A stretch of 47,590 nucleotides of DNA from Bradyrhizobiaceae bacterium (GCA_947481635.1 CANKHJ010000011.1:1-47590), one strand, 5' to 3'; numbered from the stretch's first letter, positions 34,856 through 44,352 are shown. Numbers and translations: made by a program. The notes: generated from the letters alone by a model not told the origin.

Positions 34856-35566
34856 TCAGTGTTTGGCGGCGACGCTGAGCAGCCGGGCCTGGGCCACCTC
34901 GTCCGCCTTCAGCTCCGCGCTGCTGCCGCGATAGACGATCTGGCCGCGGTCGAGGACGATGGCCTGCTGGGTGACCGACAAGGCGAGCTCGGCCTTCTGT
35001 TCGACCAGGATCATCGTCACGCCGGATTGAGAATGGATGCGCTCCAGCGCCTCCAGCAGCGCTTCGATCACGACCGGCGCAAGGCCTTCGAGCGGTTCAT
35101 CCAGCAGCAGGACTTTCGGGCCCCCGGCCAAGGCACGCCCTACCGCCAGCATCTGTTGCTCGCCGCCCGACAGCCGGTTGCCGGTGTTGCGGCGCCGCTC
35201 CTTCAGACGGGGAAACAGGTCATACACCGCCTCGGGGCTCCACCCGCCGGGCAGCACCGACACCAGCAGGTTTTCCTCGACGGTCAGCGACGGGAAAATT
35301 TCGCGCTCCTGCGGCACATAGCCAAGGCCACGCCGGGCGCGCACGTGGATCGGTGAGCCCTCGATCTGCTCGTCGCCGAGCCGGATCGAGCCGGAATGCC
35401 GCGTCGTGATGCCCATCAAGGTGGTGAGCAAAGTGGTCTTGCCGACGCCGTTCCTGCCGAGCAGCGCAACCGTGCCGCCCGCCGGAACCTCGAACGAGAT
35501 TCCGTCCAGAACCACGGTTTCACCGTATCCGGCGACCAGACCTTCGACCTTGAGCCCGATGCTCAT
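34856..35566 (-). CDS. branched-chain-type ABC transporter ATP-binding protein (LivF family)
   Basis: 236 aa ABC ATPase. Walker A GRNGVGKTT, Q-loop YVPQEREIFP, signature LSGGEQQ and Walker B LLLDEPLEGLAP are present. The gene overlaps the LivG-type gene by four bases (ATGA). It energises the permease pair at 36.3-38.2 kb. In this HAAT family substrates include amino acids, amides and aromatic acids, so livF is not assigned as a symbol. Confidence 0.94.
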   Translation of the reverse strand: MSIGLKVEGLVAGYGETVVLDGISFEVPAGGTVALLGRNGVGKTTLLTTLMGITTRHSGSIRLGDEQIEGSPIHVRARRGLGYVPQEREIFPSLTVEENLLVSVLPGGWSPEAVYDLFPRLKERRRNTGNRLSGGEQQMLAVGRALAGGPKVLLLDEPLEGLAPVVIEALLEALERIHSQSGVTMILVEQKAELALSVTQQAIVLDRGQIVYRGSSAELKADEVAQARLLSVAAKH

Positions 35567-36315
35567 ACCACCGTCCGTCCGAGATAGACCGCGCGGACCT
35601 GGGGATCGACCGCAATTTGTGCCGGCTCGCCGCGCGTCAGCACGCGGCCCTGCACCAGCACGACGATTTCCTTCGCGAAGCGGAAGATCACGTCCATGTC
35701 ATGTTCGATGATCAGGATCGCGATCTCGGCCGGCAAGCGGTCGAGCACCTTGTGGAAGACATGCGTCTCGGACGAGGGCACGCCCGCGGCCGGCTCATCG
35801 AGTAGCAGCACGCGCGGCTTCAAGGCGAGCGCAATGGCAATCTCAAGCAAGCGCTGCTTGCCATAGGGCAGATGACGGACCTGCCGGTCGCCGACGTCTC
35901 CGATCCCGATTTCATCGAGGCGTGCCTGCGCCTCGTCGAGGCATTGCTGCCATTGCGGCGAATAGCGGATCGCGCGCCATGCAAATTTCTCGCGCTCGGC
36001 GATGGTGATGGCGACGTTGTCGCGCGCGCTCTCTTCGACCAGCAGCGTATTGATCTGGTGCGTGCGCGCAAGGCCGCGATGCACCCGGTCTTCCGGCCTC
36101 ATGCCCTCGATCGCGATTCCATCGAGTTGGATCGTTCCCGCATCCGGACGCAGGAAGCCGGTCAGCAAGTTGACAAAAGTGGTCTTGCCTGCACCGTTAG
36201 GCCCGATCAAGCCGACGCGCGCGCCGGCCATCAGATCGAGTTCGATATTCTGCGCAACCACCAGCGCACCGAACGACTTCGACAGACCACGGACGGAAAG
36301 AACCGGAGAACTCAT
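35563..36315 (-). CDS. branched-chain-type ABC transporter ATP-binding protein (LivG family)
   Basis: 250 aa from ATG 36315, which overlaps the LivM-type stop as ATGA; the open frame further upstream is a shadow of the permease gene. Walker A GPNGAGKTT, LivG-type signature LPYGKQRLLEIA, Walker B LLLDEPAAGVP and the C-terminal DPQVRAVYLG are seen. Normal length, second ATPase of the importer. Confidence 0.94.
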   Translation of the reverse strand: MSSPVLSVRGLSKSFGALVVAQNIELDLMAGARVGLIGPNGAGKTTFVNLLTGFLRPDAGTIQLDGIAIEGMRPEDRVHRGLARTHQINTLLVEESARDNVAITIAEREKFAWRAIRYSPQWQQCLDEAQARLDEIGIGDVGDRQVRHLPYGKQRLLEIAIALALKPRVLLLDEPAAGVPSSETHVFHKVLDRLPAEIAILIIEHDMDVIFRFAKEIVVLVQGRVLTRGEPAQIAVDPQVRAVYLGRTVV

Positions 36316-37331
36316 GGCTTCGAAGCCTTGCCGGTGAGGCGCTCCCACTGACGTCGGGCGATCCCGCCCAGATCCATCAGACCGCCTTCCAGGAATAGCA
36401 CGGTGGCGATCAGCATGCCGCCGACAATGAATTCCCAGAAATAGGGGCTGATCTTCGCGGTGTAATCCTGCACCACGAAATAGACGATCGCGCCGACGAA
36501 GGCACCGTAGAGACGGCGCGTGCCGCCGAGAATCAGCATCACGGTGACGATGCCGGACGTCAGCAGGCTCAGCACCGACAGGCCGACGAAACGCGTCGCA
36601 TGCGCCGAGAGCGCGCCGGCCGACCCGGCCATCGCCGCCGACAGCGTGTAGACCGCGAGCAGGCGCCACCAGACCGGCGTGCCGATCGCGCGCATGCGCC
36701 GCGCATTCTGGCGGATGCCGTCGAGCGACCGGCCGAACGGAGACTTGACCACGCGCCACATGATCACGAACCAGATGAACAGCACGATCAGCGAATAGAC
36801 GTAGGCGGTGTGTCCGAACAGGTTGAATTCGTACTTGCCGAAGATCGGGCCGACCTTCATCCCCTGCAGCCCATCGTCGCCGCCGGTGATCTCCTTCGCC
36901 TGGTTGGCGTATTCGAACATGATCAGCACGGTGGCGAGCGTCAGCATCAGGAAGGTCACGCCGGTGGTGTGCAGGATCAGCGCACCACTGATGAGGCCGA
37001 CGATTGCGGTGAGCCCGATCGCGAACAGATGTCCGAGGATTGGATCGGGCGACACGTGGATCGAGAACCAGCCGGCCGCGTAGGCGCCGAAACCGAAGAA
37101 TGCCGCCTGTCCCAAGGTCACGATGCCGGCATAGCCGAGCGCCAGATCGAGCGAGAGCGCGAACAGGATCCAGATGATGATCTGGGTGCCGAAGCTGAGA
37201 TAGCCTTCCGCGATAAAGAAGAATCCGATCGCGATCGCCCACGGCAGGGCGTGGCCAGCAAGCGCCCATGGGCTCATGCCCGCGAGCAGGCCGCCACCCG
37301 CCTTTTGTGTTTCCGAGGGGTTGGTCATCAC
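36312..37331 (-). CDS. branched-chain-type ABC transporter permease (LivM family)
   Basis: 339 aa integral membrane protein with about nine to ten hydrophobic segments. It carries the LivM signature GYAGIVTLGQAAFFGFGAYAAG in its first half and the cytoplasmic loop SPFGRSLDGIRQNARRMRAIG. The start is coupled to the LivH-type gene (ATGA). It pairs with LivH to form the pore. Confidence 0.93.
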   Translation of the reverse strand: MMTNPSETQKAGGGLLAGMSPWALAGHALPWAIAIGFFFIAEGYLSFGTQIIIWILFALSLDLALGYAGIVTLGQAAFFGFGAYAAGWFSIHVSPDPILGHLFAIGLTAIVGLISGALILHTTGVTFLMLTLATVLIMFEYANQAKEITGGDDGLQGMKVGPIFGKYEFNLFGHTAYVYSLIVLFIWFVIMWRVVKSPFGRSLDGIRQNARRMRAIGTPVWWRLLAVYTLSAAMAGSAGALSAHATRFVGLSVLSLLTSGIVTVMLILGGTRRLYGAFVGAIVYFVVQDYTAKISPYFWEFIVGGMLIATVLFLEGGLMDLGGIARRQWERLTGKASKP

Positions 37332-38197
37332 GTGGCCGATTTCGGCGGCAGCAATCCTTGCGGCCGCCAGAGGAGAAGCAGGAACACCGCGACGTAGAGC
37401 AGATACGGCGCCGCCGGAGCGATGAAATATTTGCCCATCGTGTCGATGATGCCGAGCGCCATCGCCGCGACGAATGAGCCCTTGAAGCTGCCCTCACCGC
37501 CGACGATGACCACGATCAGGAACAGCACGACATATTTGAGCGAATAGGATGGCTCCGGCGTCAGGATGCCGGCGCCGATCGCGCCGCCCAGGCCGGCCAG
37601 CGCGCAGCCGACGACGAAGGTGCCGGTGAACAGCAGGTTCACGTTCATGCCGACTGCGCGCGCCATGCGGGCATTGTCGACCGCGGCGCGCAGCCGTGCA
37701 CCGTAAATCGAATTGTCGATCACCCACCACAGGATCGCCGCGATAATCGCTCCGACAACGATGAGGAACACGCGATAGCCGGGATAAGTGCGGAACCCGA
37801 TATCAATCGGGCGGGTCAGATATTCCGGAAATTTCACCGGATAGGGGAAGGCGCCGAAAATCTCGGTTACAGCAGCCGTCGCCACGAACACCAGGCCGAT
37901 GGTCAGCAACACCTGCGACAACTCGCCCTTGCGATAGAGCGGCCGGTAGACCGTCACCTCGCATAGGCCGCCGAGAATTCCCGGGATGATCGCCGCCACC
38001 GCGAGCGCGACATAAAAATTATAGCCGCGCTGGGTGAAGTATCCGGCGATGTAGCCGCCGATCATGGCGAAGGAGCCATGCGCCAGATTGACGACGCGCA
38101 TCAGGCCCATCGTGATGGTGAGCCCGACGGAAATCAGGAACAAGACCATTCCGTAGGAAACGCCATCAAGCAGAACGGTCGCCGCGAATGAGAGCAT
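37328..38197 (-). CDS. branched-chain-type ABC transporter permease (LivH family)
   Basis: 289 aa membrane protein with eight or so hydrophobic segments. It has the LivH motif MRVVNLAHGSFAMIGGYIAG and the loop ARLRAAVDNARMARAVGMN. Its ribosome site is weak. The 229 bases upstream, up to the binding-protein gene, hold two hairpins and a broken binding-protein tail, so its expression may depend on read-through. Confidence 0.93.
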   Translation of the reverse strand: MLSFAATVLLDGVSYGMVLFLISVGLTITMGLMRVVNLAHGSFAMIGGYIAGYFTQRGYNFYVALAVAAIIPGILGGLCEVTVYRPLYRKGELSQVLLTIGLVFVATAAVTEIFGAFPYPVKFPEYLTRPIDIGFRTYPGYRVFLIVVGAIIAAILWWVIDNSIYGARLRAAVDNARMARAVGMNVNLLFTGTFVVGCALAGLGGAIGAGILTPEPSYSLKYVVLFLIVVIVGGEGSFKGSFVAAMALGIIDTMGKYFIAPAAPYLLYVAVFLLLLWRPQGLLPPKSAT

Positions 38198-38230
38198 GAT
38201 CGCCGTTACGGGATTGTTTTGAAATGAACA

Positions 38231-38260
38231 GCGCGCGGGCCCTCCCCAAGTCCCGCGCGC
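38231..38260. terminator. hairpin after the binding-protein remnant
   Basis: GCGCGCGGG (38231-38239) pairs with CCCGCGCGC (38252-38260) across a 12-base loop. It lies just after the stop codon of the binding-protein remnant and 34 bases upstream of livH. No T-run follows on the minus strand. It is probably the original mRNA-stabilising hairpin behind the lost binding-protein gene. Confidence 0.5.
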
Positions 38261-38285
38261 CGCGGTCGCTTATAGCGTCTCAGTG

Positions 38286-38370
38286 CTAGTAACTTTTCGG
38301 CGGGTTGTCGATCTTCCACGGATCCTTGACCATTTCGATCTGGCCGATGTTGACGTTGATCAGCACGTCC
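38286..38370 (-). pseudogene. 3'-end remnant of a second ABC binding-protein gene
   Basis: Read on the minus strand this encodes DVLINVNIGQIEMVKDPW followed by KIDNPPKSY and a TAG stop. It matches the C-terminus of the intact binding protein just upstream (IETIPMVKDPWKIENPPKS) and shares with it long identical DNA such as GATCTTCCACGGATCCTTGA (plus strand). No start codon or remaining domain precedes it; a hairpin follows directly. It is the leftover of a tandem binding-protein copy after deletion or replacement. Confidence 0.8.
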
Positions 38371-38378
38371 CGGCAGGC

Positions 38379-38409
38379 GGCCCGCGGAGCCGTTGCGGCT
38401 CCGCGGGCC
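38379..38409. terminator. strong hairpin after the binding-protein gene
   Basis: A perfect 14-base-pair stem GGCCCGCGGAGCCG / CGGCTCCGCGGGCC with a three-base loop, starting 18 bases after the binding-protein stop. There is no U-tract on the transcribed strand. It probably stabilises the binding-protein message and limits read-through to the permease genes. Confidence 0.6.
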
Positions 38410-38426
38410 ATTTCAGTTCAACCGGC

Positions 38427-39626
38427 TCAGCTCTTCGGCGGATTCTCGATCTTCCACGGATCCTTGACCATGGGGATCGTCTCGATGTCGAAGTTGTTGA
38501 GCTTGCCGTCGCGCTTCTCGACGCGGCGGATATAGATGTTCTGAATGACGTCACGCTCGACCGGGTCGATCGAGACCGGCCCGCGCGGGCTGTCGATCTT
38601 CGCGGTCTTCATGAAGTCGATATATTTCAGACCCTCCGCATCCGGGCCGAGAGCCGCGACCGCCTGATGAATCAGGTCGGTGCCGTCCCAGGCCGCAACC
38701 GACGCGATATCCGGAGCGGCCTTGGCGCCGAATTGCTTGGTCAACTGGGCGCGCAACGCGACGTTCTGCGGATTCTTGTTGGTCTCGGTATAGTGGAACG
38801 AGGTCACCGTGCCGATCAGATCGTCGGTGAACTGGTCCATGAAGATTTCCTGCGTCTCGCCGGTGCCGAGCAGCTTGATGCCCGCGGCCTTGAGGCCGCG
38901 TTCCGCAAACGCCTTCACCAGCGCCACCGACGGAGCGCCCGCCGGCTGGAACATGTAGAGCGCGTCAGGCTTGGCCTGCAGCACCTTCTCCATGTAGACG
39001 CCGTAATTGGTCTCGGTGATCGGCGACTTGTCGTTGCCGACGATCTGGCCGCCCAGCGCCTGGAAGGTCTTGCCGAAGAAGTTCGACGCGTCATGACCCG
39101 GCGCGTAGTCGCTGGTGATCATGTAGACTTTCTTGATGTCGTTCTTCCAGGCCCATTGAGCCAGCGGCACGACATGCTGCGGGATCGTCATGCTGACGCG
39201 CACGTAATAGGGCGAGCCGCGGGTGATCGAGGCGGTCGCGGCATTCATGATCACCACCGGGATCTTTGCCTGGTTGGCGATATCGGCCACCGCCATCGCG
39301 TGCGGCGACAGATCGAAGCCGGCGAGCATCTTCACCTTCTCGCGCAGCACCAATTCTTCCGCCAATTGCTTGGTCTTGTCCGGTCCGGCGCTCGCGTTGT
39401 CGCGATACACGAACTGGATCTCATGTTCCTTGCCGTCCGGGCCCTTGACCTTGTTGCCCTTGACCGTCTGATAGGCCTGGATCGCCTGCTGGAATTGCAC
39501 CCCCCAGGTCGCGAAAGCGCCGGTGAAGTCAGCGATCAGGCCGATCTTCACGACGTCGGCCGAAGCCGTTCCTGCCGAAAGCGACAGCATCGCTGCCGTA
39601 GCGGCGCCGAATACCCACTTCTTCAT
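38427..39626 (-). CDS. branched-chain-type ABC transporter substrate-binding protein
   Basis: 399 aa periplasmic binding protein, family Peripla_BP_6. A signal peptide spans residues 1-23, with cleavage at ASA/DVV. The mature start VVKIGLIADFTGAFATWG is characteristic of the LivK-like superfamily. ATG 39626 has an AAGGGAGG site. First gene of the importer operon (binding protein-H-M-G-F-MetE-core). The ligand cannot be read from sequence; the aromatic-acid-binding branch of this family is one possibility. Confidence 0.94.
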   Translation of the reverse strand: MKKWVFGAATAAMLSLSAGTASADVVKIGLIADFTGAFATWGVQFQQAIQAYQTVKGNKVKGPDGKEHEIQFVYRDNASAGPDKTKQLAEELVLREKVKMLAGFDLSPHAMAVADIANQAKIPVVIMNAATASITRGSPYYVRVSMTIPQHVVPLAQWAWKNDIKKVYMITSDYAPGHDASNFFGKTFQALGGQIVGNDKSPITETNYGVYMEKVLQAKPDALYMFQPAGAPSVALVKAFAERGLKAAGIKLLGTGETQEIFMDQFTDDLIGTVTSFHYTETNKNPQNVALRAQLTKQFGAKAAPDIASVAAWDGTDLIHQAVAALGPDAEGLKYIDFMKTAKIDSPRGPVSIDPVERDVIQNIYIRRVEKRDGKLNNFDIETIPMVKDPWKIENPPKS

Positions 39627-39949
39627 GAGAGCCCTCCCTTGTTGATATGTTTTAGCGTTCGTTGTTTTGAGGCGTTATAGCGCAACCCGCCTCGGCACTG
39701 AAGCCGCAAGCTGAACAGCCGGCCGAACGACCGCGCCCTTGGCGCAGACTGTGGTGTCCTCGTCCTCTCCCTCTGGCCCGCCCCTCTTTTTGCGTGGGGG
39801 CGTTGACGGCTGTGTTCAGCCTCGCCAGACAGTCTGCCGTGCTTTACGCCGCTTGAAAAGACAAGATTATGAGCGCGGCAGTAAATGGCGCGTGTTGAGA
39901 GCTGGGCAATCGCGCTGCACATCAGGCCGCGAGATGTTGGAAATAGTGA
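39627..39949. other. 323-base divergent intergenic region
   Basis: The region separates the importer operon (leftward) from the GMC oxidoreductase gene (rightward). It must hold promoters for both. I see a short stem CGCCCC/GGGGCG at 39779-39802 and no convincing -35/-10 pair or sigma-54 site. Frames open here are shadows. Confidence 0.5.
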
Positions 39950-41578
39950 ATGGATCCCAACGCCGAACACTTCGAGACCATCATTGTCGGCGCCGGTTCG
40001 GCCGGATGCCTGCTCGCCAACCGGCTGACCGCGGATCCCCGCAACCGGGTGCTGCTGCTCGAGGCCGGCGGCAGCGACCGCTGGATCTGGCTGCATATTC
40101 CGGTCGGCTACGCCTACACCATCGGCAATCCGCTCTTCGACTGGTGCTTCAAGACCGAGCCCGAGCCGCAGATGAACGGCCGCAGCATCCCGATTCCGCG
40201 CGGCAAGGTGTTGGGCGGATCGTCCGCCATCAACGGCATGTTCCAGGTGCGGGGGCAGGCCGCCGATTTCGACCATTGGCGCCAGCTCGGGCTTCCCGGC
40301 TGGGGCTGGGACGACGTGCTGCCCTATTTCAAAAAACATGAGGATTACGAAGGAGGCGCCAGCGACGTGCACGGCGCCGGCGGCGAGGTGCGCGTCGAAT
40401 CCTCGCGCATCAAATGGCCGGCCCTCGACGTCATCCGCCGCGCCATCGAAGAAGACGGGCTGCGCTGGATCGGCGACCTCAACACCGGCGACAACGAGGG
40501 CATCGGCCCGGTCCACTTCACCCAGAAGCGCGGCTTCCGCTGGAGCGCGGCGCGCGCCTTCCTCAATCCGGCGCGCAAACGGGCGAACCTGCGCATCGAG
40601 ACCGAGGCGCTGACCCAACGCATCCTGTTCGACGGCAAGCGCGCGATCGGCGTCGAATACAAGCAAGGCCTGACGACCAAGGTCGCGCTGGCCAACGAGG
40701 TAATCGTCTCGGCGGGCGCGATCGGCACGCCGCAATTGCTGATGCTGTCCGGCATCGGTCCGGCGGCGCATCTACGCGACCACGGCATCGAGGTCGTGCT
40801 CGACAAGCCCGGCGTCGGCGGCAATCTGCAAGACCACCTGCAATTCAACATGCATTGGAAGGTCGAAGGGCTGGAGACGCTGAATAACCGCGACACGCCG
40901 CTCGGCCGCGTCGGCTTCCTGCTCGAATATCTCGCGTTCCAGACCGGCCCGCTCGCGATGGGCCCGACCTCGCTGGCATTCTTCACACGATCGAGTCCGG
41001 ACCGCGACCGCGCCAACATCACCTATAACGTGCTGCCGTTCGCGCGGCAGATGACCGAAGGGCTCAATCGTGCATTTTACCCGTTCTCCGCGATCACCAT
41101 GAGCGTCTACGACCTGCGGCCGACCAGCCGCGGCACCGTGCGCCTCAAGGGAAACGATGCCGCGATCTATCCCGAGTTGCGCTTCAACTATCTCTCGACC
41201 GACGAGGACCGGCGCGTCGCCGCGGACTCGGTCCGGGTGTCGCGCCGTGTGATGGGCCGCCCGGCGCTCAAGGCCCATCGGCCGGTGGAAATCCTGCCGG
41301 GACCCGATGCGCGCGACGACGACGACGCCTCGCTGATCGACGCTTTCGCGCGCTACGGCACCACGATCTTCCATCCGGTCGGAACCGCAAAGATGGGCCT
41401 GCCGAGCGACGCCTCGGCGGTGGTCGACGACCGGCTGCGGGTGATCGGCCTGGAGGGGCTGCGCGTCATCGACGCCTCGGTGATGCCGACGGTCACCTCC
41501 GGCAATACCAATGCGCCCACCCTGATGATCGCCGAGAAGGGCGCGGCGATGATTCTGGAGGATGCCCGGCGGGGGTGA
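39950..41578 (+). CDS. GMC family FAD-dependent oxidoreductase (choline-dehydrogenase-like)
   Basis: 542 aa. The N-terminal FAD motif is [17 protein letters not shown], the GMC signature 1 is [15 protein letters not shown] and signature 2 [15 protein letters not shown]. The catalytic His is in [12 protein letters not shown], and the C-terminal His/Asn partner is Asn in [15 protein letters not shown]. It oxidises an alcohol to the aldehyde; the substrate is unknown. No signal peptide, so cytoplasmic. It is upstream of, and codirectional with, the FAD/aconitase-X unit, separated by a 132-base gap with a palindromic repeat. Confidence 0.94.
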   Translation: MDPNAEHFETIIVGAGSAGCLLANRLTADPRNRVLLLEAGGSDRWIWLHIPVGYAYTIGNPLFDWCFKTEPEPQMNGRSIPIPRGKVLGGSSAINGMFQVRGQAADFDHWRQLGLPGWGWDDVLPYFKKHEDYEGGASDVHGAGGEVRVESSRIKWPALDVIRRAIEEDGLRWIGDLNTGDNEGIGPVHFTQKRGFRWSAARAFLNPARKRANLRIETEALTQRILFDGKRAIGVEYKQGLTTKVALANEVIVSAGAIGTPQLLMLSGIGPAAHLRDHGIEVVLDKPGVGGNLQDHLQFNMHWKVEGLETLNNRDTPLGRVGFLLEYLAFQTGPLAMGPTSLAFFTRSSPDRDRANITYNVLPFARQMTEGLNRAFYPFSAITMSVYDLRPTSRGTVRLKGNDAAIYPELRFNYLSTDEDRRVAADSVRVSRRVMGRPALKAHRPVEILPGPDARDDDDASLIDAFARYGTTIFHPVGTAKMGLPSDASAVVDDRLRVIGLEGLRVIDASVMPTVTSGNTNAPTLMIAEKGAAMILEDARRG

Positions 41579-41592
41579 TACAACCCATCCGC

Positions 41593-41693
41593 TGTCATTC
41601 CGGGGCGCGCGAAGCGCGAACCCGGAATCCAGACAAGAACACTGAACTTGCGTCTGGATTCCGGGTTCGGCCTTCAACCGCCCCGGAATGACG
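41593..41693. repeat. double palindromic repeat, CATTCCGGGG type
   Basis: Facing arms TGTCATTCCGGGGC...GAACCCGGAATCCAGAC (41593-41634) and GTCTGGATTCCGGGTTCG...CCCCGGAATGACG (41652-41693) form a nearly perfect inverted repeat with a 17-base centre. It fills the gap between the GMC and FAD oxidoreductase genes. It resembles the single unit at 6532-6571, so it is a dispersed family. Confidence 0.8.
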
Positions 41694-41710
41694 GCGATAG
41701 GGAGTTGAGG

Positions 41711-43081
41711 ATGGCCGCGCAAGCCGAACACGTCGCAACCGAGACCAAGATCGTGCGCAGGCCGCCCGGTGACAACGTGCAGCACGTGTCGTGCGACATC
41801 GCCGTGATCGGCGCGGGCTCGGCGGGCGCGTCGGCCGCGCTGGAGGCCGCGAAGCTCGGACGCAAGGTGGTGCTGGTCGACGGACTGCCGACGCTCGGCG
41901 GCCAGATGGTCAACTCGATCATCGGCACCTTCTGCGGCCTATTCGCCAACGGCACGCATGGCCACCAATTCACCTACGGCATGGCCGAGGATCTGCTGCG
42001 CGATCTGGAGAAAGTGCCGCAGCAGATCTACCGCCGCCACGGCCCCACCACCACCGTCGTCTATTACGACGAAGTCGCGCTCGGGCGCTGGACCGAAGAA
42101 GCGATCCGCAAGGCCGGCATCACCGTGATCCTCGGCGCGGTTTTGCGCCATGTGAATGTCGACGGCCGGCGCATCAAGAGCATCGACCTCGCCACGCGCT
42201 ACGGCGACGTGCGGCTCGAGGCCACCGGCTATGTCGATGCCTCGGGCGATGCCGCTTTGACCTGGCTCGCCGGGTTCGAATGCCGCGAGAGCGGCGGGCG
42301 GCAGGTCTACGGCACGCAGATGGTGGTGCTGGAACATATCGTCGAGGACAAGCATCCGACGCGCGACCGGATGGCCGAAGTGATGACCGCCAACGCTGAT
42401 AAATACGACCTCAAGCGCAAGAACGCGGTGTCGTTCGTGATCCCCGGCCGCGGCGTCGCCGCGCTCAACATGACCCACACCGAGACGCCGCTGGAGCCGC
42501 TCGCCGCCGCCAAGTCGCAGCTCGAAGGCAAGGCGCAGGCGGATCGCTGCGTCGCGCTGCTCAAGGCCGAATTCCCCGAATGTTTCGGCAATGCCCGGGT
42601 CCGCGCCTACGGCAATCCGGGCATCCGCCAGACCCGCTGGATCAAGGGCAGTCATCAGCTGACGCTCGACGAGGTGCGCAACGGCACCAAATTCGAGGAC
42701 GCCGTCGCGCGCACTGCCTGGCCGGTCGAACTGCACGACCACAGCGCCGGCTATGTGTGGCAGACCTTCCCCGAGGATCATACGCACTATGTCCCGCTGA
42801 GCTGCATGACGCCGGCGGATGGCGACAATCTCGTCGCCGCGGGCCGCTGCATCGATGCGGACCTCGCGGCGCTGTCGAGCGTGCGTGTCATGGGCCCCTG
42901 CATCGCGATGGGCGCAGGCGCCGCGAATGCGCTCGATCTCGCCGGCTCCGGCAGCGTGCATCAGATCGACATCAATTCCCTGAAGAAACGGGTGCGCGAC
43001 AATATCGAGCGCAACGACCCGCAATCGAAGACCGAGATGGACGACGAGCAGAAGCGTCACGCCGAACGGAAAATGCCATGA
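41711..43081 (+). CDS. FAD-dependent oxidoreductase of the FAD_oxidored type, coupled to aconitase X
   Basis: 456 aa. The N-terminal Rossmann motif is DIAVIGAGSAGASAALEAA, followed by the acidic end of strand 2 (VVLVDGLPTLGGQM); the C-terminal AAGRCIDAD and RVMGPCIAMGAGAANALDLA close the FAD site. ATG 41711 has GGAGTTGAGG upstream; the frame to 41648 lies in the repeat. It overlaps the aconitase-X large-subunit gene by four bases. The fold is seen in several dehydrogenases and hydroxylases. Substrate unknown; context suggests the same compound or its dehydration product. Confidence 0.9.
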   Translation: MAAQAEHVATETKIVRRPPGDNVQHVSCDIAVIGAGSAGASAALEAAKLGRKVVLVDGLPTLGGQMVNSIIGTFCGLFANGTHGHQFTYGMAEDLLRDLEKVPQQIYRRHGPTTTVVYYDEVALGRWTEEAIRKAGITVILGAVLRHVNVDGRRIKSIDLATRYGDVRLEATGYVDASGDAALTWLAGFECRESGGRQVYGTQMVVLEHIVEDKHPTRDRMAEVMTANADKYDLKRKNAVSFVIPGRGVAALNMTHTETPLEPLAAAKSQLEGKAQADRCVALLKAEFPECFGNARVRAYGNPGIRQTRWIKGSHQLTLDEVRNGTKFEDAVARTAWPVELHDHSAGYVWQTFPEDHTHYVPLSCMTPADGDNLVAAGRCIDADLAALSSVRVMGPCIAMGAGAANALDLAGSGSVHQIDINSLKKRVRDNIERNDPQSKTEMDDEQKRHAERKMP

Positions 43082-44352
43082 AGCTCACCGACCACGAGAA
43101 GGCGCTGGCCGACGGCACGCATGGTCCCGCCAAGGCGAAGGCCATTGACCTGCTGATGCGCTATGGCGAGGCGCTCGGTGCCGAGCGGCTGGTCGAGACC
43201 AACAACGTCGCCGGCGCGTTCAACGCCTCGACGCCGTCGGTGCGCGAACTGGTCAAGAAAGGCTTCGACGCGGTCTATTCGGAGCTCAACCTCGACAGCG
43301 CCGAGGTGGTGCCGATCCCGAAAATGGTGGCGAATACCTGCCAGCTGATCACCGGCATCGACAACGACAATTGGCGCATCCAGGGCATTCCGGAAGACCT
43401 CGCGGTGCAGCAGAAGGCGGCCGAGAAGCATTTCGGCGGGCTTGGCATCAACATGTTCGCCACCTGCACGCCGTATCAGGTCGGCAACGTGCCGGTGAAG
43501 GGCGAACACTGCGCCTGGATGGAATCCTCGGCGGTGATCTATTGCAATTCGGTGCTCGGCGCTCGCACCAACACCGAAGGCAAGGAATCGACCGGCGCCG
43601 CTGCGCTGACCGGCCGTATCCCCTATTGGGGCTATCACATTCCGGAGAACCGGCGCGGCACCCATCTCGTCCATGTCGACGTCGAAGTCGACGACATCAT
43701 GGATTGGGGCCTGCTCGGCTATTGGCTCGGTGAGATCGTGCAAGAGGACGTGCCGGTCCTCACCGGCAAGATGAAGCAACCGAGCCTGATCAAGCTGAAA
43801 CATTTCGGCGCGGCGGCGGCATCATCCGGCGGCGTCGAGATGTATCACGTGCCGGGCGTGACGCCGGAAGCGCGCACAGTCGAAGAGGCTTTCGGCGGCA
43901 ACAAGCCGGTCGAGACGCTGCGTTACGGTCCGGCCGAGCGCAAGATCGCCTATGACAATCTCAACTGCGCCACCGAGCGTAAGGTCGATTTCGTGATGCT
44001 GGGCTGCCCGCATAACGCGATCGAGCAGGTCTGGCTGATCGCATCGATGGTCGAAGGCAAGAAAATCTCGCCCGACACGCAGCTCTGGGTGCATACCCCG
44101 CGCGCGCTGCGCGAGGTCGCCGAACGCAACGGCTATGTCAAGATGATCACCGATGCCGGCGGCGTGGTGATGAGCGACACCTGCCCGGCAATCTCGCGCC
44201 ACGCCCCCAAGGGCACCCGCGTGATCGCGACCGATTCGGCGAAGCAGGCGCATTATCTTCCGGCAATTCTCGGCCTTCCGGTTTGGTTCGGGACGGTGCA
44301 GAATTGCGTCGATGCCGCGCTCACCGGCCGCTGGAACGGAGGCTTGCAATGA
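43078..44352 (+). CDS. aconitase X, large (catalytic) subunit
   Basis: 424 aa, AcnX-type dehydratase large subunit (DUF521). It carries the segments ATCTPYQVGNVP, YCNSVLGARTNTEG and MSDTCPAI, whose Cys130, Cys156 and Cys369 are candidate iron-sulfur ligands. Split AcnX proteins of bacteria include cis-3-hydroxy-L-proline dehydratase; archaeal relatives act on mevalonate 5-phosphate. None of the usual hydroxyproline partners (racemase, pyrroline-2-carboxylate reductase) is nearby, so the substrate may differ. Coupled to both neighbours by ATGA overlaps. Confidence 0.9.
   Translation: MKLTDHEKALADGTHGPAKAKAIDLLMRYGEALGAERLVETNNVAGAFNASTPSVRELVKKGFDAVYSELNLDSAEVVPIPKMVANTCQLITGIDNDNWRIQGIPEDLAVQQKAAEKHFGGLGINMFATCTPYQVGNVPVKGEHCAWMESSAVIYCNSVLGARTNTEGKESTGAAALTGRIPYWGYHIPENRRGTHLVHVDVEVDDIMDWGLLGYWLGEIVQEDVPVLTGKMKQPSLIKLKHFGAAAASSGGVEMYHVPGVTPEARTVEEAFGGNKPVETLRYGPAERKIAYDNLNCATERKVDFVMLGCPHNAIEQVWLIASMVEGKKISPDTQLWVHTPRALREVAERNGYVKMITDAGGVVMSDTCPAISRHAPKGTRVIATDSAKQAHYLPAILGLPVWFGTVQNCVDAALTGRWNGGLQ

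Noticed and set aside
35563-37497. 644-aa minus frame suggesting a large fusion ATPase
   Set aside because: Only the last 250 codons look like an ATPase; the rest overlaps the LivM permease in another frame and is Arg-rich noise.
38283-39680. 465-aa plus-strand frame opposite the binding protein
   Set aside because: No signal peptide or domain; the minus strand encodes a classic periplasmic binding protein.
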